DNA from: Bradyrhizobium commune
GTDB taxonomy: Bacteria; Pseudomonadota; Alphaproteobacteria; Rhizobiales; Xanthobacteraceae
Direction of reading: 5' to 3'
NCBI RefSeq assembly: GCF_015624505.1
Contig: NZ_CP061379.1
Coordinates: forward strand, 7,315,001 to 7,379,000
Length of the DNA stretch: 64,000 bases
Positions 8,145-16,169 of the stretch are shown piece after piece (position 1 is the first letter of the stretch; each line of letters begins with the position of its first letter). The notes beneath the pieces were generated by a model that ran no database searches, was not told the DNA's origin, and worked only from the letters and a program-made list of their open reading frames with translations. Both the position numbers and the translations under genes were made by a program.

Positions 8145-9366
8145 CCAAACCCTATTCGACGTGCTCGGACGGCATCCCGTCCATCCATTTCCCGCAAGAA
8201 TGGCACCTGAGATTGTTTGCTCAATTATTCAGCCCGCAGGACGCCGGCCACTAAGAATTCTTGACCCAATGATGGGATCTGGAACTGTGGTTGCCTTAGC
8301 CCAATCGCGGCGTCACCATGCCGTGGGGATCGACATAGACCCTCTTGCAACACTGATCAGCCGGGTTTGGACTACTCCGGTGCACAAGAAGGCGGTGAAG
8401 TCCAAGGCAATCCGCATCCTCGACCTCGCCGAGCGAATCGCGTTGCAAACGCCGGCTCGCGCTGCCTTTCCGGCGAACGCGGAGGAGGATACGAAAAAGT
8501 TCATCCGCTATTGGTTCGATTGCCGGGCGCGTAGACAGCTATTTGCACTTGCCCAGATGATCGGGCGCGTCAGAAATGCGACGACGCGCGACGCTCTGTG
8601 GTGCGCATTTTCGCGGCTCATCATCGCGAAGAGCGGTGCATCTCGCGCACTCGATCTCGTTCACAGCAGGCCGCATCGGCATTTCAAACGGGCCCCCGTT
8701 CTGCCATTCGACCGCTTTTTGTCCGTTGTTGATCTAGTGCTTTCGAATGCGCCGTCCAAGTACAGTCGCAATGCAGGACCTCGTGCGACGGTCAAGCTCG
8801 GTGATGCGCGGAGAACAAGGATCCGCAGCGGCTCTATCGACCTAGTACTCACGTCACCGCCATACCTCAATGCCATTGACTATATGCGGTGCTCTAAGTT
8901 CTCCCTAGTTTGGATGGGAATGTCAGTTACCGACGTGCGGGACCTGAGAGCGGCGAGTGTTGGCAGCGAAGTCGGCTCGTCTATTGAGCAGGATCCTGAG
9001 ATACGTGCTCACTTCAATCGACTGCGATTGCGCCGATTGCCCGAGCGCCAGCGTGGCCTCGTCGCGACCTACATGATAGACATGAGAAAGTCGCTCGCTG
9101 AGGTCGCGCGTGTGCTCGCGCCGGGTGGACGAGCGGTCTACGTCATTGGCGAAAACACGGTTCGCGGCGTTTACATCCGCAACGCCAAGATCGTGGAACT
9201 ATTGGCAGCTCAGGTCGGTTTGCGCGCCGAAAGCTCCTTCAAACGACCTCTTCCGGCCAATCGCAGGTACATGCCTCCGCCATCAGGAGGTGAGATGAGC
9301 TTGGACGGACGAATGCGATCCGAGATCATTGTACAGCTGAGGAAACCTCTCACAACTCAGGTGTAG
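8128..9366 (+). CDS. DNA methyltransferase (N4-cytosine/N6-adenine type, alpha order)
   Basis: SAM-dependent DNA methyltransferase of 412 aa. HPFPARMAP (19-27) opens the protein. The SAM-binding motif LDPMMGSGT (45-53) and GIDIDP (67-72) follow, then a long variable segment (about 80-235) that may hold the target-recognition region, then the catalytic motif LTSPPY (241-246) followed by LNAIDYMR. TSPPY favours N4-cytosine methylation, though N6-adenine enzymes can share it. The order motif I, variable region, motif IV is the alpha class. It is the last gene of the Z1 operon, and its stop overlaps the convergent DUF3644 gene by 10 bp. Likely role: self-DNA modification or licensing of the Z1 module. 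Confidence 0.88.
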   Translation: MPRPASQTLFDVLGRHPVHPFPARMAPEIVCSIIQPAGRRPLRILDPMMGSGTVVALAQSRRHHAVGIDIDPLATLISRVWTTPVHKKAVKSKAIRILDLAERIALQTPARAAFPANAEEDTKKFIRYWFDCRARRQLFALAQMIGRVRNATTRDALWCAFSRLIIAKSGASRALDLVHSRPHRHFKRAPVLPFDRFLSVVDLVLSNAPSKYSRNAGPRATVKLGDARRTRIRSGSIDLVLTSPPYLNAIDYMRCSKFSLVWMGMSVTDVRDLRAASVGSEVGSSIEQDPEIRAHFNRLRLRRLPERQRGLVATYMIDMRKSLAEVARVLAPGGRAVYVIGENTVRGVYIRNAKIVELLAAQVGLRAESSFKRPLPANRRYMPPPSGGEMSLDGRMRSEIIVQLRKPLTTQV

Positions 9367-10346
9367 TGTTTCACAAGCTCCGCGAGGATCGTGGGACTGT
9401 AAAATCTTTGCTTTGAGCTTTTGTTGTTCCGCGGATCGAGTAGCCGCACGCGACAGAACCGCGGGTCGTCCTCCAGCGGCTTACGCAATCTATGAAACTC
9501 CGCGTTCTCCTTAAACTTCGGTGTCTCCTTTAGCGCTTTGCAGAGAGTGCGATAGTCCCAAGGATATCGCTTCAGTATATCCTCCTCGGTGAGCATAATC
9601 CGAATGGCATTCGGGTCATTTGGCGAAACCATTACAGGGATGGCTTGCGCATTCGCATTACGGACGAACTTAAGCTCGACCTCGACACCTACATTGAAGG
9701 GTTTGGCCGCTTCGAAGGGAAATTTTCGCTCCTGGTCCGCCAACAGCTTTGCGACTTTGCCGGCCGCCCCCTTCGTGTCATCACCGAACACGGTTTGGAT
9801 GACGCCAGCCGGAGTTTCGAACGCGACAGGCATCAGCGCGAATTGGTACTGCGACAACTCACAATTGAACCATTTCTTCGCAGCGAAGGCGAAGTTTCGC
9901 AGAGCGGCTGCGCCGACCTCCTGCACGCGCTTATGCAAGTCGCGGCCGACGTTGTGGAAGTGTATCGCGTTGTCCCTGACCTCCATGAGCAGCGATATAT
10001 TTTCGATCGCGTAATCGTCGATCGAGTCCTGAGTGTAGCCGCGAACGATGTTGGCTGCCGGGAGTACACCGATAGTCATAGTGTTGCCGGCGCGGTTCTT
10101 CTTCGGAGCGAGCCGTTTGCTCTTGCCCGACTTCGTTGCCTTCGGCTCCCAGACTTCAATGGAGCGGAGCTTATTACGATTGGCCTTTAAGACACGAGCC
10201 TTTAGCAGAAGCTCCCATGCATTGAGCATCAGGATCGCGAACGTCTCTTCGCGATAAGCAAAGCCGGGTTTGTTGTAGACCTCGATCGCGGCCACCGCGG
10301 CTTGAGTGGCCTTATCGACGAGGTATCCATAGCGAGGGCGGCGCAT
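9357..10346 (-). CDS. DUF3644 protein with HEPN-type R-x4-H motif
   Basis: A 329-aa protein. The stretch NKPGFAYREETFAILMLNAWELLLKA (residues 25-50) identifies DUF3644, a family frequent in restriction and defence islands. At residues 124-129, RDNAIH gives R-x4-H, the HEPN ribonuclease motif, in a helical context (SLLMEVRDNAIHFHN). This supports an RNA-cleaving, growth-arresting effector. It converges with the methyltransferase gene (10-bp overlap of stops) and follows two small minus-strand genes after a 60-bp gap, so it may be the third gene of that transcript. The family call is firm; the RNase activity is inferred from the motif only. Confidence 0.82.
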   Translation of the reverse strand: MRRPRYGYLVDKATQAAVAAIEVYNKPGFAYREETFAILMLNAWELLLKARVLKANRNKLRSIEVWEPKATKSGKSKRLAPKKNRAGNTMTIGVLPAANIVRGYTQDSIDDYAIENISLLMEVRDNAIHFHNVGRDLHKRVQEVGAAALRNFAFAAKKWFNCELSQYQFALMPVAFETPAGVIQTVFGDDTKGAAGKVAKLLADQERKFPFEAAKPFNVGVEVELKFVRNANAQAIPVMVSPNDPNAIRIMLTEEDILKRYPWDYRTLCKALKETPKFKENAEFHRLRKPLEDDPRFCRVRLLDPRNNKSSKQRFYSPTILAELVKHYT

Positions 10347-10406
10347 GGTGAGGCGAATCGGTTAGGTTGCACTGGCCCATGGTATCGATTCAGGCGAGCG
10401 AAGCCA

Positions 10407-10631
10407 TCACTCTGGGAGTAAAACGATCCGCGTCGATTTGCGCAGCGCCGCAACCTCTAAGGCCCGTTCACACGCCTCTTTAAAAGCCATCTCCTCCGGC
10501 ATACGCAGCTCGTGATCTCTGGCCGTCGCCAGCGGAGACACGATGCGGAAAACCCAGTAGCCGCGGCCGGATGGCTTGCGGCCGTGCTTCTCGAAATATC
10601 GTCCGATGTCGATCCGGGGCTCGTCTGCCAT
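10407..10631 (-). CDS. Small hypothetical protein, 74 aa
   Basis: Not recognised. A charged, soluble protein (MADEPRIDIGRYFEKHGRKP..., ending RKSTRIVLLPE) with a predicted helix around MAFKEACERALEVAAL. It starts at ATG 10631, 2 bp after the stop codon of the upstream 118-aa gene, and is 60 bp upstream of the DUF3644 gene on the same strand. The longer reading frame to 10865 runs through the neighbouring gene in another frame and is not credible. Confidence 0.55.
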   Translation of the reverse strand: MADEPRIDIGRYFEKHGRKPSGRGYWVFRIVSPLATARDHELRMPEEMAFKEACERALEVAALRKSTRIVLLPE

Positions 10632-10633
10632 GG

Positions 10634-10990
10634 CTAGCCCGTGAAGACGATCGGTCCGAGCACCGGGAAAAGCCGTACAGGTTCTGCCTTGACTGCGTCG
10701 AGGGCGCGCCGCAGCGCCTCCGGCGTGAAGCTGTCCGTCACGGGATCGTTCACCGGCACATGTTCGGCTGCTGGTGTCAGCGATAGCTCGGCGTTTGCCA
10801 ATGCGGCTTGGTACGCTCCGCGCCAAAGCCAACTGATGGCTTGCGCGAGGTGCAGGCGCTGCCATCCGTCCGGATTGTTGCCGGCGGAGGCGAGGGCAGC
10901 CTCGATCGCAGCCACGGCCTCCGCATTCTCAGCGGCGCGGGCGTCAAGGTGGTCCACGTCATCAATCGACATCGCCGCTCCCGATTTCAT
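10634..10990 (-). CDS. Small hypothetical alanine-rich protein, 112-118 aa
   Basis: Not recognised. A mostly helical soluble protein (NAEAVAAIEAALASAGNNPDGWQRLHLAQAISWLWRGAYQAALANAELSL) resembling short tetratricopeptide-like helical pairs, with a proline- and valine-rich tail. ATG 10990 gives 118 aa; ATG 10972 (MSIDDVDHLD) gives 112 aa and looks the more natural N-terminus. It is the first gene of a minus-strand set with the 74-aa protein and possibly DUF3644. Confidence 0.6.
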   Translation of the reverse strand: MKSGAAMSIDDVDHLDARAAENAEAVAAIEAALASAGNNPDGWQRLHLAQAISWLWRGAYQAALANAELSLTPAAEHVPVNDPVTDSFTPEALRRALDAVKAEPVRLFPVLGPIVFTG

Positions 10991-11404
10991 CGAGACTCAC
11001 TGGGGCAGTTTTGGACTTTCTCGGCTCTTCTTTTTTTTTAGAAACGGACTTCAGAACCTAATCGCGAGCACGTCCAAGGGCACATCACCCGCTGGCGCAA
11101 TCGAGCATTTCTAGGCCCTACCCCGTTGCTGCGGATAATCCGAATACTTACGCATGCCCACCCCAGTCTACCCGCGTCGCGATCCCGCGCGACGCGAGAT
11201 CGCTGTTCGTTCGTCTCAACGCTTCGTTCACCACGTTACTGCACAAGGCGAGGGCAGCAACGCGTATTTGGTTCCAGTTACGCGCATAAGGACAAATTAT
11301 GGAATCTATCTGAGGTCGCGCAAGCCGCGTGCCAGCCTGTTTTCTGTGCAAAGGCATGGCCCCGCCAATCCGGCTCAAGCCATGTGCCCAGCGCATTAGG
11401 GATT

Positions 11405-11663
11405 CGTTAACGCTCGCGGCGGTTGCGGTCGTGTGTATACGAACGATCTTGCGTGACTTCGACTAGCCCGAAGTCCGGCGAGTCGTTCGGGTGATCCGAA
11501 GCAGTGCTTTTAATTCAAATTGTTCGGAGACCGAGCGGGGCCGTTAACGAAACGACTCAACGTTAACGCGGCCGAGGTGCTATATGTGGCGTCGCGTGGG
11601 GGTTAGGCCCCATATATGGTGTCTGAGCGTCGTTAAGACTAATAAAAATGGTTAACGGCCCCG
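11405..11663. repeat. CGTTAACG palindromes and a 13-bp inverted repeat
   Basis: CGTTAACG occurs at 11405-11412, 11542-11549 and 11561-11568, with a near copy (GGTTAACGG) at 11650-11658. The copies at 11536-11548 and 11651-11663 form a perfect 13-bp inverted repeat (CGGGGCCGTTAAC with its reverse complement). Two more CGTTAACG copies lie in the non-coding gap beside the integrase gene, and I noticed no others in the window. Likely binding sites of an element-encoded protein. Confidence 0.6.
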
Positions 11664-11749
11664 ATTTGCGCTCGAAACAGGGTTCGATCACGGATTAAAC
11701 CCAAACTCAGTCGTCCATTTCATCCGAAAGCCATAGTGCGGCGAGCCCT

Positions 11750-11869
11750 TGTGACTCCTGTGACACCTGTGACCCCCATTTCCCAGACCCCATACGTATA
11801 CTCCTACTATATTACCTAATTTCGTTTGAGCCTCTATAGAGATAGGTGTCACAGGCGTCACGGCGTCAC
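11750..11869. repeat. Mirrored TGTGAC/GTCACA arrays, iteron-like
   Basis: Three TGTGAC copies at a strict 9-bp spacing (11750, 11759, 11768) face three GTCAC copies in the opposite orientation (11848, 11857, 11865). The 74 bp between them are AT-rich. Iterons beside an AT-rich stretch are typical of replication origins or autoregulated operators. Confidence 0.55.
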
Positions 11870-11945
11870 GGGCCGGATTAAATCAAAACTCGGTCCCCAT
11901 GGTGATCCGCTCGACCACGTCGACGACCCCGACTACCTTCGCAGG

Positions 11946-12392
11946 ATGACACGGCGACCCCCTCCACTCCTGTCCGGCGGCGACCGCAAGGCATACGCCA
12001 AAGAGCTGGCGAAGGCGGAAGCGATGACTGTGATTTTCGAGATGCGGTCGGCCGAGCTGCGGCAGCAGGGCGAGCGATTGATCCGGGAGGCCGACGATCT
12101 CCTCTGCCAGTCTTGGAACGAGCGGCGGTGGTCGAAGCCGGCCGCTCCTATCGATCCTAGCCCGTACATCACGCAGGCGCTCAATGGCGGCTATCCCATG
12201 CTGGAGATCGAGTGCTCCAGATGCCACACGGCCCGCACCGTCGATCTTGCCGAGCTGAAGCGGCCCGCCACGACGTTCGTCCACGACTTGGCCGGACGGC
12301 TCGTCTGCACAAAGTGCCAGAAGGCCGGTAAGCGCCCGGCGGCCGCGCTTAAGCAACTCGCCCACCGCCGACGAACAATCGACCCAACATAG
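11946..12392 (+). CDS. Zinc-ribbon hypothetical protein
   Basis: Protein of 148 aa from ATG 11946; an in-frame start at 11826 would add 40 residues but lies inside the repeat array. The N-terminal half is helical and charged (LSGGDRKAYAKELAKAEAMTVIFEMRSAELRQQGERLIREADDLL). The C-terminal part has CSRCHTARTVDLAELKRP and LVCTKCQK, a four-cysteine zinc ribbon of the CxxC...CxxC type. Such ribbons usually bind nucleic acid. It is the first gene on the plus strand after the origin-like repeats, so a regulatory or replication role is possible. Confidence 0.6.
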   Translation: MTRRPPPLLSGGDRKAYAKELAKAEAMTVIFEMRSAELRQQGERLIREADDLLCQSWNERRWSKPAAPIDPSPYITQALNGGYPMLEIECSRCHTARTVDLAELKRPATTFVHDLAGRLVCTKCQKAGKRPAAALKQLAHRRRTIDPT

Positions 12393-12395
12393 GCG

Positions 12396-13181
12396 TCAGC
12401 TCTGCAACTTTTTCAACACCATCTCGGCATCTCCGCGCACCCTCGCAGCGCGGATGTCGAACGGAGTACCGAACACATGCTGATGGATCAATGAGACGAA
12501 GGCACCTAGGTCTCTCCAAAACTGGTCCCATTCAGGCTACGTCGCTGCCCCAAGCGGCTTACCCGCGTTGATGGTTTCGCGATCCGCGTGTGCGGTCAAT
12601 TTATGTCGAGCCGGCTCAAGACGCGTCCGGTGCTTTGCCATGCTGTCTTGGAGATCGGACAGTTGCTTATTAAGCGGCTCAATTCTAGCAAACGCCTTTG
12701 CGAAGAGCTCGACCACAAAATTTTCGTTTCGGCCATCAATCCACGGGTCAGTCACGCGGCAAACTGCCAAGACGGCGAACTCCGCGAAAACGGAAGCCAA
12801 GTCTTCGAAGAAGTGCGGAGCCACAGTAGTCATCGCCTCACGTTCCGCATCGGTGCTTTCTGCGAACAATCGGCGCGCGTATTCGTAGACTGACCGGATG
12901 TAGACGCAGTGGTCCGCAAAATTTCCGACTTCGTCTGCTGACACGAATGCGGCCCGAACTCGCTCTGTGTTCTTCCCCACAATCTCCGCCCTCAAATAGC
13001 CGACGAACAAAATTGCAACGTTGTGATTGGCGAAGACGAAGAGGTGCCATTCATCCGGCCCCGGCTTCCACCAGAACATCGAGCGGTGTCGCGACGCCAG
13101 CTCAGAAGCCTTAAGCCTTACTCTCTCGAATTTGTCGCCCAGCGATCGAACAGTGATCGGATAATCCGTGCTCATGTTCAA
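12396..13181 (-). pseudogene. AbiU2/HEPN-like protein interrupted by an in-frame TAG
   Basis: The frame from ATG 13181 codes for 214 aa, stops at an amber codon (12537-12539), and continues in the same frame for 46 more sense codons to TGA at 12396-12398. The extension (PEWDQFWRDLGAFVSLIHQHVFGTPFDI...) reads as genuine protein and fits the end of AbiU2-like HEPN proteins. Before the stop, the protein has AVCRVTDPWIDGRNENF and RLEPARHKLTAHADRET; R192 and H198 give the HEPN R-x(4-6)-H motif. The HEPN core is intact and only the C-terminal tail is lost. This is either a nonsense-mutated defence gene or a read-through gene. Confidence 0.6.
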
Positions 13182-13310
13182 AGACCCCAGCGGCGGCTGC
13201 TCGTTTTAATTATCCTCTGAAACGCGCTGATTATCTAGGGCGACCGACGCACAAACCGCTGTCAAACCGCGTGCGGCAAATGCTAGTTTTCGGATACTCC
13301 GGAATCTGTT

Positions 13311-13547
13311 ATGATCGTTGTCATCATGATTGAAAACGCAATCAAGCCAATCGCCGTTTCGCAAGAGATGGCAGCCAAGCTTCTCGACATCGATCGCCGC
13401 AAGATTTCCCGAGCGGTGAGAAATGGGGAGCTTACGCCACATCAGAACGGCGCGAGCGTTAGGCTGCTCGTCTCCGACATCGAGGCGTGGATACGCACTT
13501 GGCCGCAACCGGCGCCACGGAAGCCGCGCGCACGAAAGGATTTCTGA
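13311..13547 (+). CDS. AlpA/excisionase-like helix-turn-helix protein
   Basis: Small DNA-binding protein of 78 aa (73 aa if started at ATG 13326). The core VSQEMAAKLLDIDRRKISRAVRNGEL...LVSDIEAWIRTW is a MerR-type winged helix (HTH_17), as in excisionases and AlpA activators of P4-like elements. Its stop is 1 bp before the ATG of the next gene, so it opens a plus-strand operon. Probable role: recombination directionality factor or activator of the element. Confidence 0.7.
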   Translation: MIVVIMIENAIKPIAVSQEMAAKLLDIDRRKISRAVRNGELTPHQNGASVRLLVSDIEAWIRTWPQPAPRKPRARKDF

Positions 13548-13548
13548 G

Positions 13549-14115
13549 ATGGTCCGTCCCTTCATTTACAAGAATGCAGAACTCGAAATGGACAGGCTGG
13601 GCAAACAGCACGGCTGGGTGCCGACCGCCAAGACGGAAGCCGTCGACCACCACGCGAAGTTCTTCCAGCTCATCGGCAACGAACTGCTGCACACCGAGAC
13701 GGGCGATACGATCGAAGAATGGGCGGCAAAGCAAAAGACCGAACGACCACATTGGTATCTTCCTGATGAGGTCGTCGACAACGTCGACGTATGCTTCGGC
13801 GGCGGACCGAAATCGCGCGTGAATATCGACGCTCGGATGAAGCTCTTCAAGGAAGTCGGCGACGTCAACTACAACAACATGATGGCCCAATGGGGTGCGA
13901 CCCCGACACGGAACGGCGAGCGACCGTTGCCTGAATCCCGTGAAACCGTCGAGAGAGCCAAACAGGACAAAACCGCGGCAGACAATCCGTGGAGTGCGTC
14001 CGGATGGAATATCACTTCCCAAGGCCGCCTCGTAAAAGCGCTCGGTCTTGAAACCGCACAGGGCATTGCGAAGGCGGCCGGCAGTTTTGTCGGCGCAACG
14101 CGCCCGGCGCGGTGA
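13549..14115 (+). CDS. Phage-type hypothetical protein, 188 aa
   Basis: Not assigned to a named family. The protein is hydrophilic. The C-terminal motif NPWSASGWNITSQGRLVKALGLETAQGIAKAAG resembles short segments seen in small phage structural-region proteins (NPWS...WNLTxQGRL). Directly downstream of the HTH gene (1-bp gap). Role unknown. Confidence 0.6.
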   Translation: MVRPFIYKNAELEMDRLGKQHGWVPTAKTEAVDHHAKFFQLIGNELLHTETGDTIEEWAAKQKTERPHWYLPDEVVDNVDVCFGGGPKSRVNIDARMKLFKEVGDVNYNNMMAQWGATPTRNGERPLPESRETVERAKQDKTAADNPWSASGWNITSQGRLVKALGLETAQGIAKAAGSFVGATRPAR

Positions 14116-14245
14116 AGAGCCGACGCGTTGAGAGATTTGGCTTCGTTCGGGCGAAAGCGGGGGCTTCCCGCCCACTAGCGACAGCCGAATGGCCGTCCCG
14201 GTGTCTTCAAGCAGCATCGGGCCGTGCCTCTGGAGCTTTAGTCTC

Positions 14246-14497
14246 ATGCTCGGCACCGTCGTGAAATGGTTCGACGAAAACAGGTTTGGCTTCGCGAAGC
14301 CGGACACTTTGCCGTTCGACGTCTTCGTGCACGCGGACTCGATCATTGATCAAGGTCGCCTGCACGTTGGTCAGCGCATCGCGTTCGATTTGGCACCAAC
14401 GGCCCGAATGGGGTTGAAGCCAAGAGCCGCGCGAGTCTCGATCGTTGGAGCTGCGAGCTTTGACGAACCACCGTCGCGTTCGCGGCAAAAGAATTGA
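14246..14497 (+). CDS. Cold-shock-domain nucleic-acid-binding protein
   Basis: An 83-aa single cold-shock domain. It begins GTVVKWFDENRFGFAKPD (RNP1-like) and has VFVHADSI (RNP2), followed by GQRIAFDLAPT, covering the five-stranded OB fold. The usual KGYGFI core is NRFGFA here. I start at ATG 14246, because the frame upstream is not CSD-like. CspA-type proteins bind single-stranded RNA or DNA. Such genes are often carried by phages and may aid replication or act as antitermination factors; that is inference here. Confidence 0.75.
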   Translation: MLGTVVKWFDENRFGFAKPDTLPFDVFVHADSIIDQGRLHVGQRIAFDLAPTARMGLKPRAARVSIVGAASFDEPPSRSRQKN

Positions 14498-14741
14498 TCC
14501 GCGCCGAACGGCGGCACGGCTCATCGGACGATCACAACGCAAACTTCCCGGTATGCGGCGCGGTCGATCACGTCACCGGATTGAAGCGATGAGGAGCGCG
14601 TCGACCCGGTGCGTCATTCGAATCGATCTCGCCGAACGGCGGCGCGGTCGTGTCTTCAACTCGCGTCGGATGTTCCCGCGAGGTGAGGTTCAGGCCGGCC
14701 GCTCATGACCCCGGCCGGTCTCGAAATTAGGAGTGCTCGAC

Positions 14742-14936
14742 ATGAGCCATCGTCAGAATCCGCCGCGGCAGGATCGCCGTGGCATCGGCCGCGCGCCCGT
14801 TCGCAAATATGCCCCGGCGAGCGTCGGGACGGAAGCGCCGGGGTGCTTCAACCCGACGATGCCGAGGTCGAAGCGTCAACGCGCTGCGCTTCAGGCAGCG
14901 GTCTACAACGCCAACAAGAGGACGCCAAATGGCTAA
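14742..14936 (+). CDS. Small basic phage-type protein, 64 aa
   Basis: Not recognised. Highly basic (MSHRQNPPRQDRRGIGRAPVRKYAPAS..., ending NANKRTPNG), probably nucleic-acid-binding. The ATG is preceded by AGGAG with 8-nt spacing. The gene overlaps the next one by 8 bp. The preceding gap 14498-14741 holds a repeated GCCGAACGGCGGC block (about 14503 and 14632) and no credible gene. Confidence 0.5.
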   Translation: MSHRQNPPRQDRRGIGRAPVRKYAPASVGTEAPGCFNPTMPRSKRQRAALQAAVYNANKRTPNG

Positions 14937-15189
14937 GGTATCGCTCTCCAACTACGGCGGAAACCAATCCGCTGCCCCATCGTCGCTCCCGCCGGATCAG
15001 GATGTCGAGCATTCGCCCTATGCTCCGAACCTCTCAGATGCGCACGAACGCGTTTGCAGGAATGGTGTGGCGAGCAACCCGCAGCTTCGCAAGATCGATA
15101 CGCGCCCCGAAGTGCCACCGGCTTACGGCATGCGCAACCGCAGCGCCGATGCGGCCGTGAAGGTCCCGCCGACAACCGTGCGTCGATAG
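14929..15189 (+). CDS. Small hypothetical protein, 86 aa
   Basis: Not recognised. Polar, proline- and serine-rich, largely disordered by composition (MAKVSLSNYGGNQSAAPSS..., ending KVPPTTVRR). It starts at ATG 14929 inside the end of the previous gene (8-bp overlap), so the two are co-translated. The frame extended upstream to 14779 is a shadow of that gene. Confidence 0.5.
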   Translation: MAKVSLSNYGGNQSAAPSSLPPDQDVEHSPYAPNLSDAHERVCRNGVASNPQLRKIDTRPEVPPAYGMRNRSADAAVKVPPTTVRR

Positions 15190-15292
15190 AATCCAGCTTC
15201 AGCGGTCGCTTCTGTAGAGCAACCCGCTGTCGGAAGGGCGCTCGTCCAGTCTGAAGCCGAGCGCCCGACTTGGCCCCAACGAGGAATACCAC

Positions 15293-15571
15293 ATGATCAA
15301 TATCTTCGACCAATCGGGATCGCGAGTGCGGCGGGACGATCAGCTCTCGGAAGAGCTGTTGGCGCTTCCCGAGGAACAGCGAGATCTCGCGACGAAATTT
15401 TTGTCGGGAGCCCTCGACTGCGAAGAAATCAGCGACGAGTTGCACCAAGCCGAGCGCGAGCTGCGGCGACTTCAGTCCGTGGAAGATGCGGCGATCGTCG
15501 CCGCCGCGAAGGCTGGCCCCGCACAAGAGTTTTACGATGCGCACCGCGCGGTGATCGCGGCGAACTCGTAA
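15293..15571 (+). CDS. Small acidic hypothetical protein, 92 aa
   Basis: Not recognised. Acidic and helical (LSEELLALPEEQRDLATKFLSGALDCEEISDELHQAERELRRLQ), with a likely coiled coil in the middle. The start follows CGAGGAATACCAC. It lies in the run of small phage-like genes. A scaffold- or assembly-type role is possible but unsupported. Confidence 0.55.
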   Translation: MINIFDQSGSRVRRDDQLSEELLALPEEQRDLATKFLSGALDCEEISDELHQAERELRRLQSVEDAAIVAAAKAGPAQEFYDAHRAVIAANS

Positions 15572-15679
15572 GGAAGTCTCCCCATCGTGCCGGCGCCTAC
15601 ATCGCCGACACAACTGGGCGGTCGAGTTTAGTTAGGGACTTCGCTCGGCCGCCCAATCTCTTTCCCAAGGAATGAAACC

Positions 15680-16168
15680 ATGGCTCTCACCGATCTCAAT
15701 CCCGCAAACGACGGTCATTGGACCGAAGATGGACTCCCCCGTCTCGACGTTGCGCGCGAGCTGAGTGGAAATCCGAAGCTCACGCGCGCCGAGCTGAAGG
15801 GGATCACGCGCTCAAACCCGCCGGCGACCAAGCCAAACATTGATCATGCTCGCGCGATCTCCGCCGCGGCGCTGGCAGTGCAGAACCAGTTGCAGAAGGT
15901 CGCAGAGTTGAAAGCGAAATACCGGGCAGCAAATGGTTTGCTGGCAGATATCCATGCCGAGATCGCCCGACGTTCGACTCCGCGCTCGATCGACCAAAAT
16001 ATCAGGGACCACTTAGAAGCCACGGCCGCTCACGCCGCAGCCGGCAATGTCGTCGAGCCGGGGGCTCCGGTCTATAGTTCAAAATTGGACGAGGTCTTAA
16101 GTCGTGGTGCGCAGCGCGGCAATCGCGACGTTACCGGCAATGTGCGTCGCGTGAGGGGCGTTCGCTGA
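15680..16168 (+). CDS. Hypothetical protein, 162 aa, helical
   Basis: Not recognised. A polar N-terminus (MALTDLNPANDGHWTEDGLPRLDVARELSGNP) is followed by a long helical stretch (ISAAALAVQNQLQKVAELKAKYRAANGLLADIHAEI), probably coiled coil, and a basic tail. AAGGAATGAAACC precedes the ATG. The gap to the next gene is 1 bp, so it shares an operon with the HTH protein that follows. The DGLPRL opening recalls small phage morphogenesis proteins, but the match is weak. Confidence 0.55.
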   Translation: MALTDLNPANDGHWTEDGLPRLDVARELSGNPKLTRAELKGITRSNPPATKPNIDHARAISAAALAVQNQLQKVAELKAKYRAANGLLADIHAEIARRSTPRSIDQNIRDHLEATAAHAAAGNVVEPGAPVYSSKLDEVLSRGAQRGNRDVTGNVRRVRGVR

Positions 16169-16169
16169 G

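Larger units (their letters stand above)
10991..11945. other. 955-bp non-coding segment with repeat arrays
   Basis: No reading frame here has a convincing composition or ribosome-binding site. The segment holds a T-run (about 11028-11040), several CGTTAACG palindromes with a 13-bp inverted repeat, and a mirrored pair of TGTGAC arrays around an AT-rich stretch (11775-11845, including TATACTCCTACTATATTACC). It divides the left, defence-like cargo from the phage-like genes, and is the best candidate for a replication origin or control region of the element. Confidence 0.5.

Noticed and set aside
11126..11410. Overlapping 81-94-aa frames on both strands upstream of the repeat arrays
   Set aside because: Several frames open at once with shadow-like composition; no start signals.
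11750..11869. CRISPR array
   Set aside because: Units are 6 bp at 9-bp spacing with no spacers of CRISPR length; iteron-like instead. No cas genes are present in the window.
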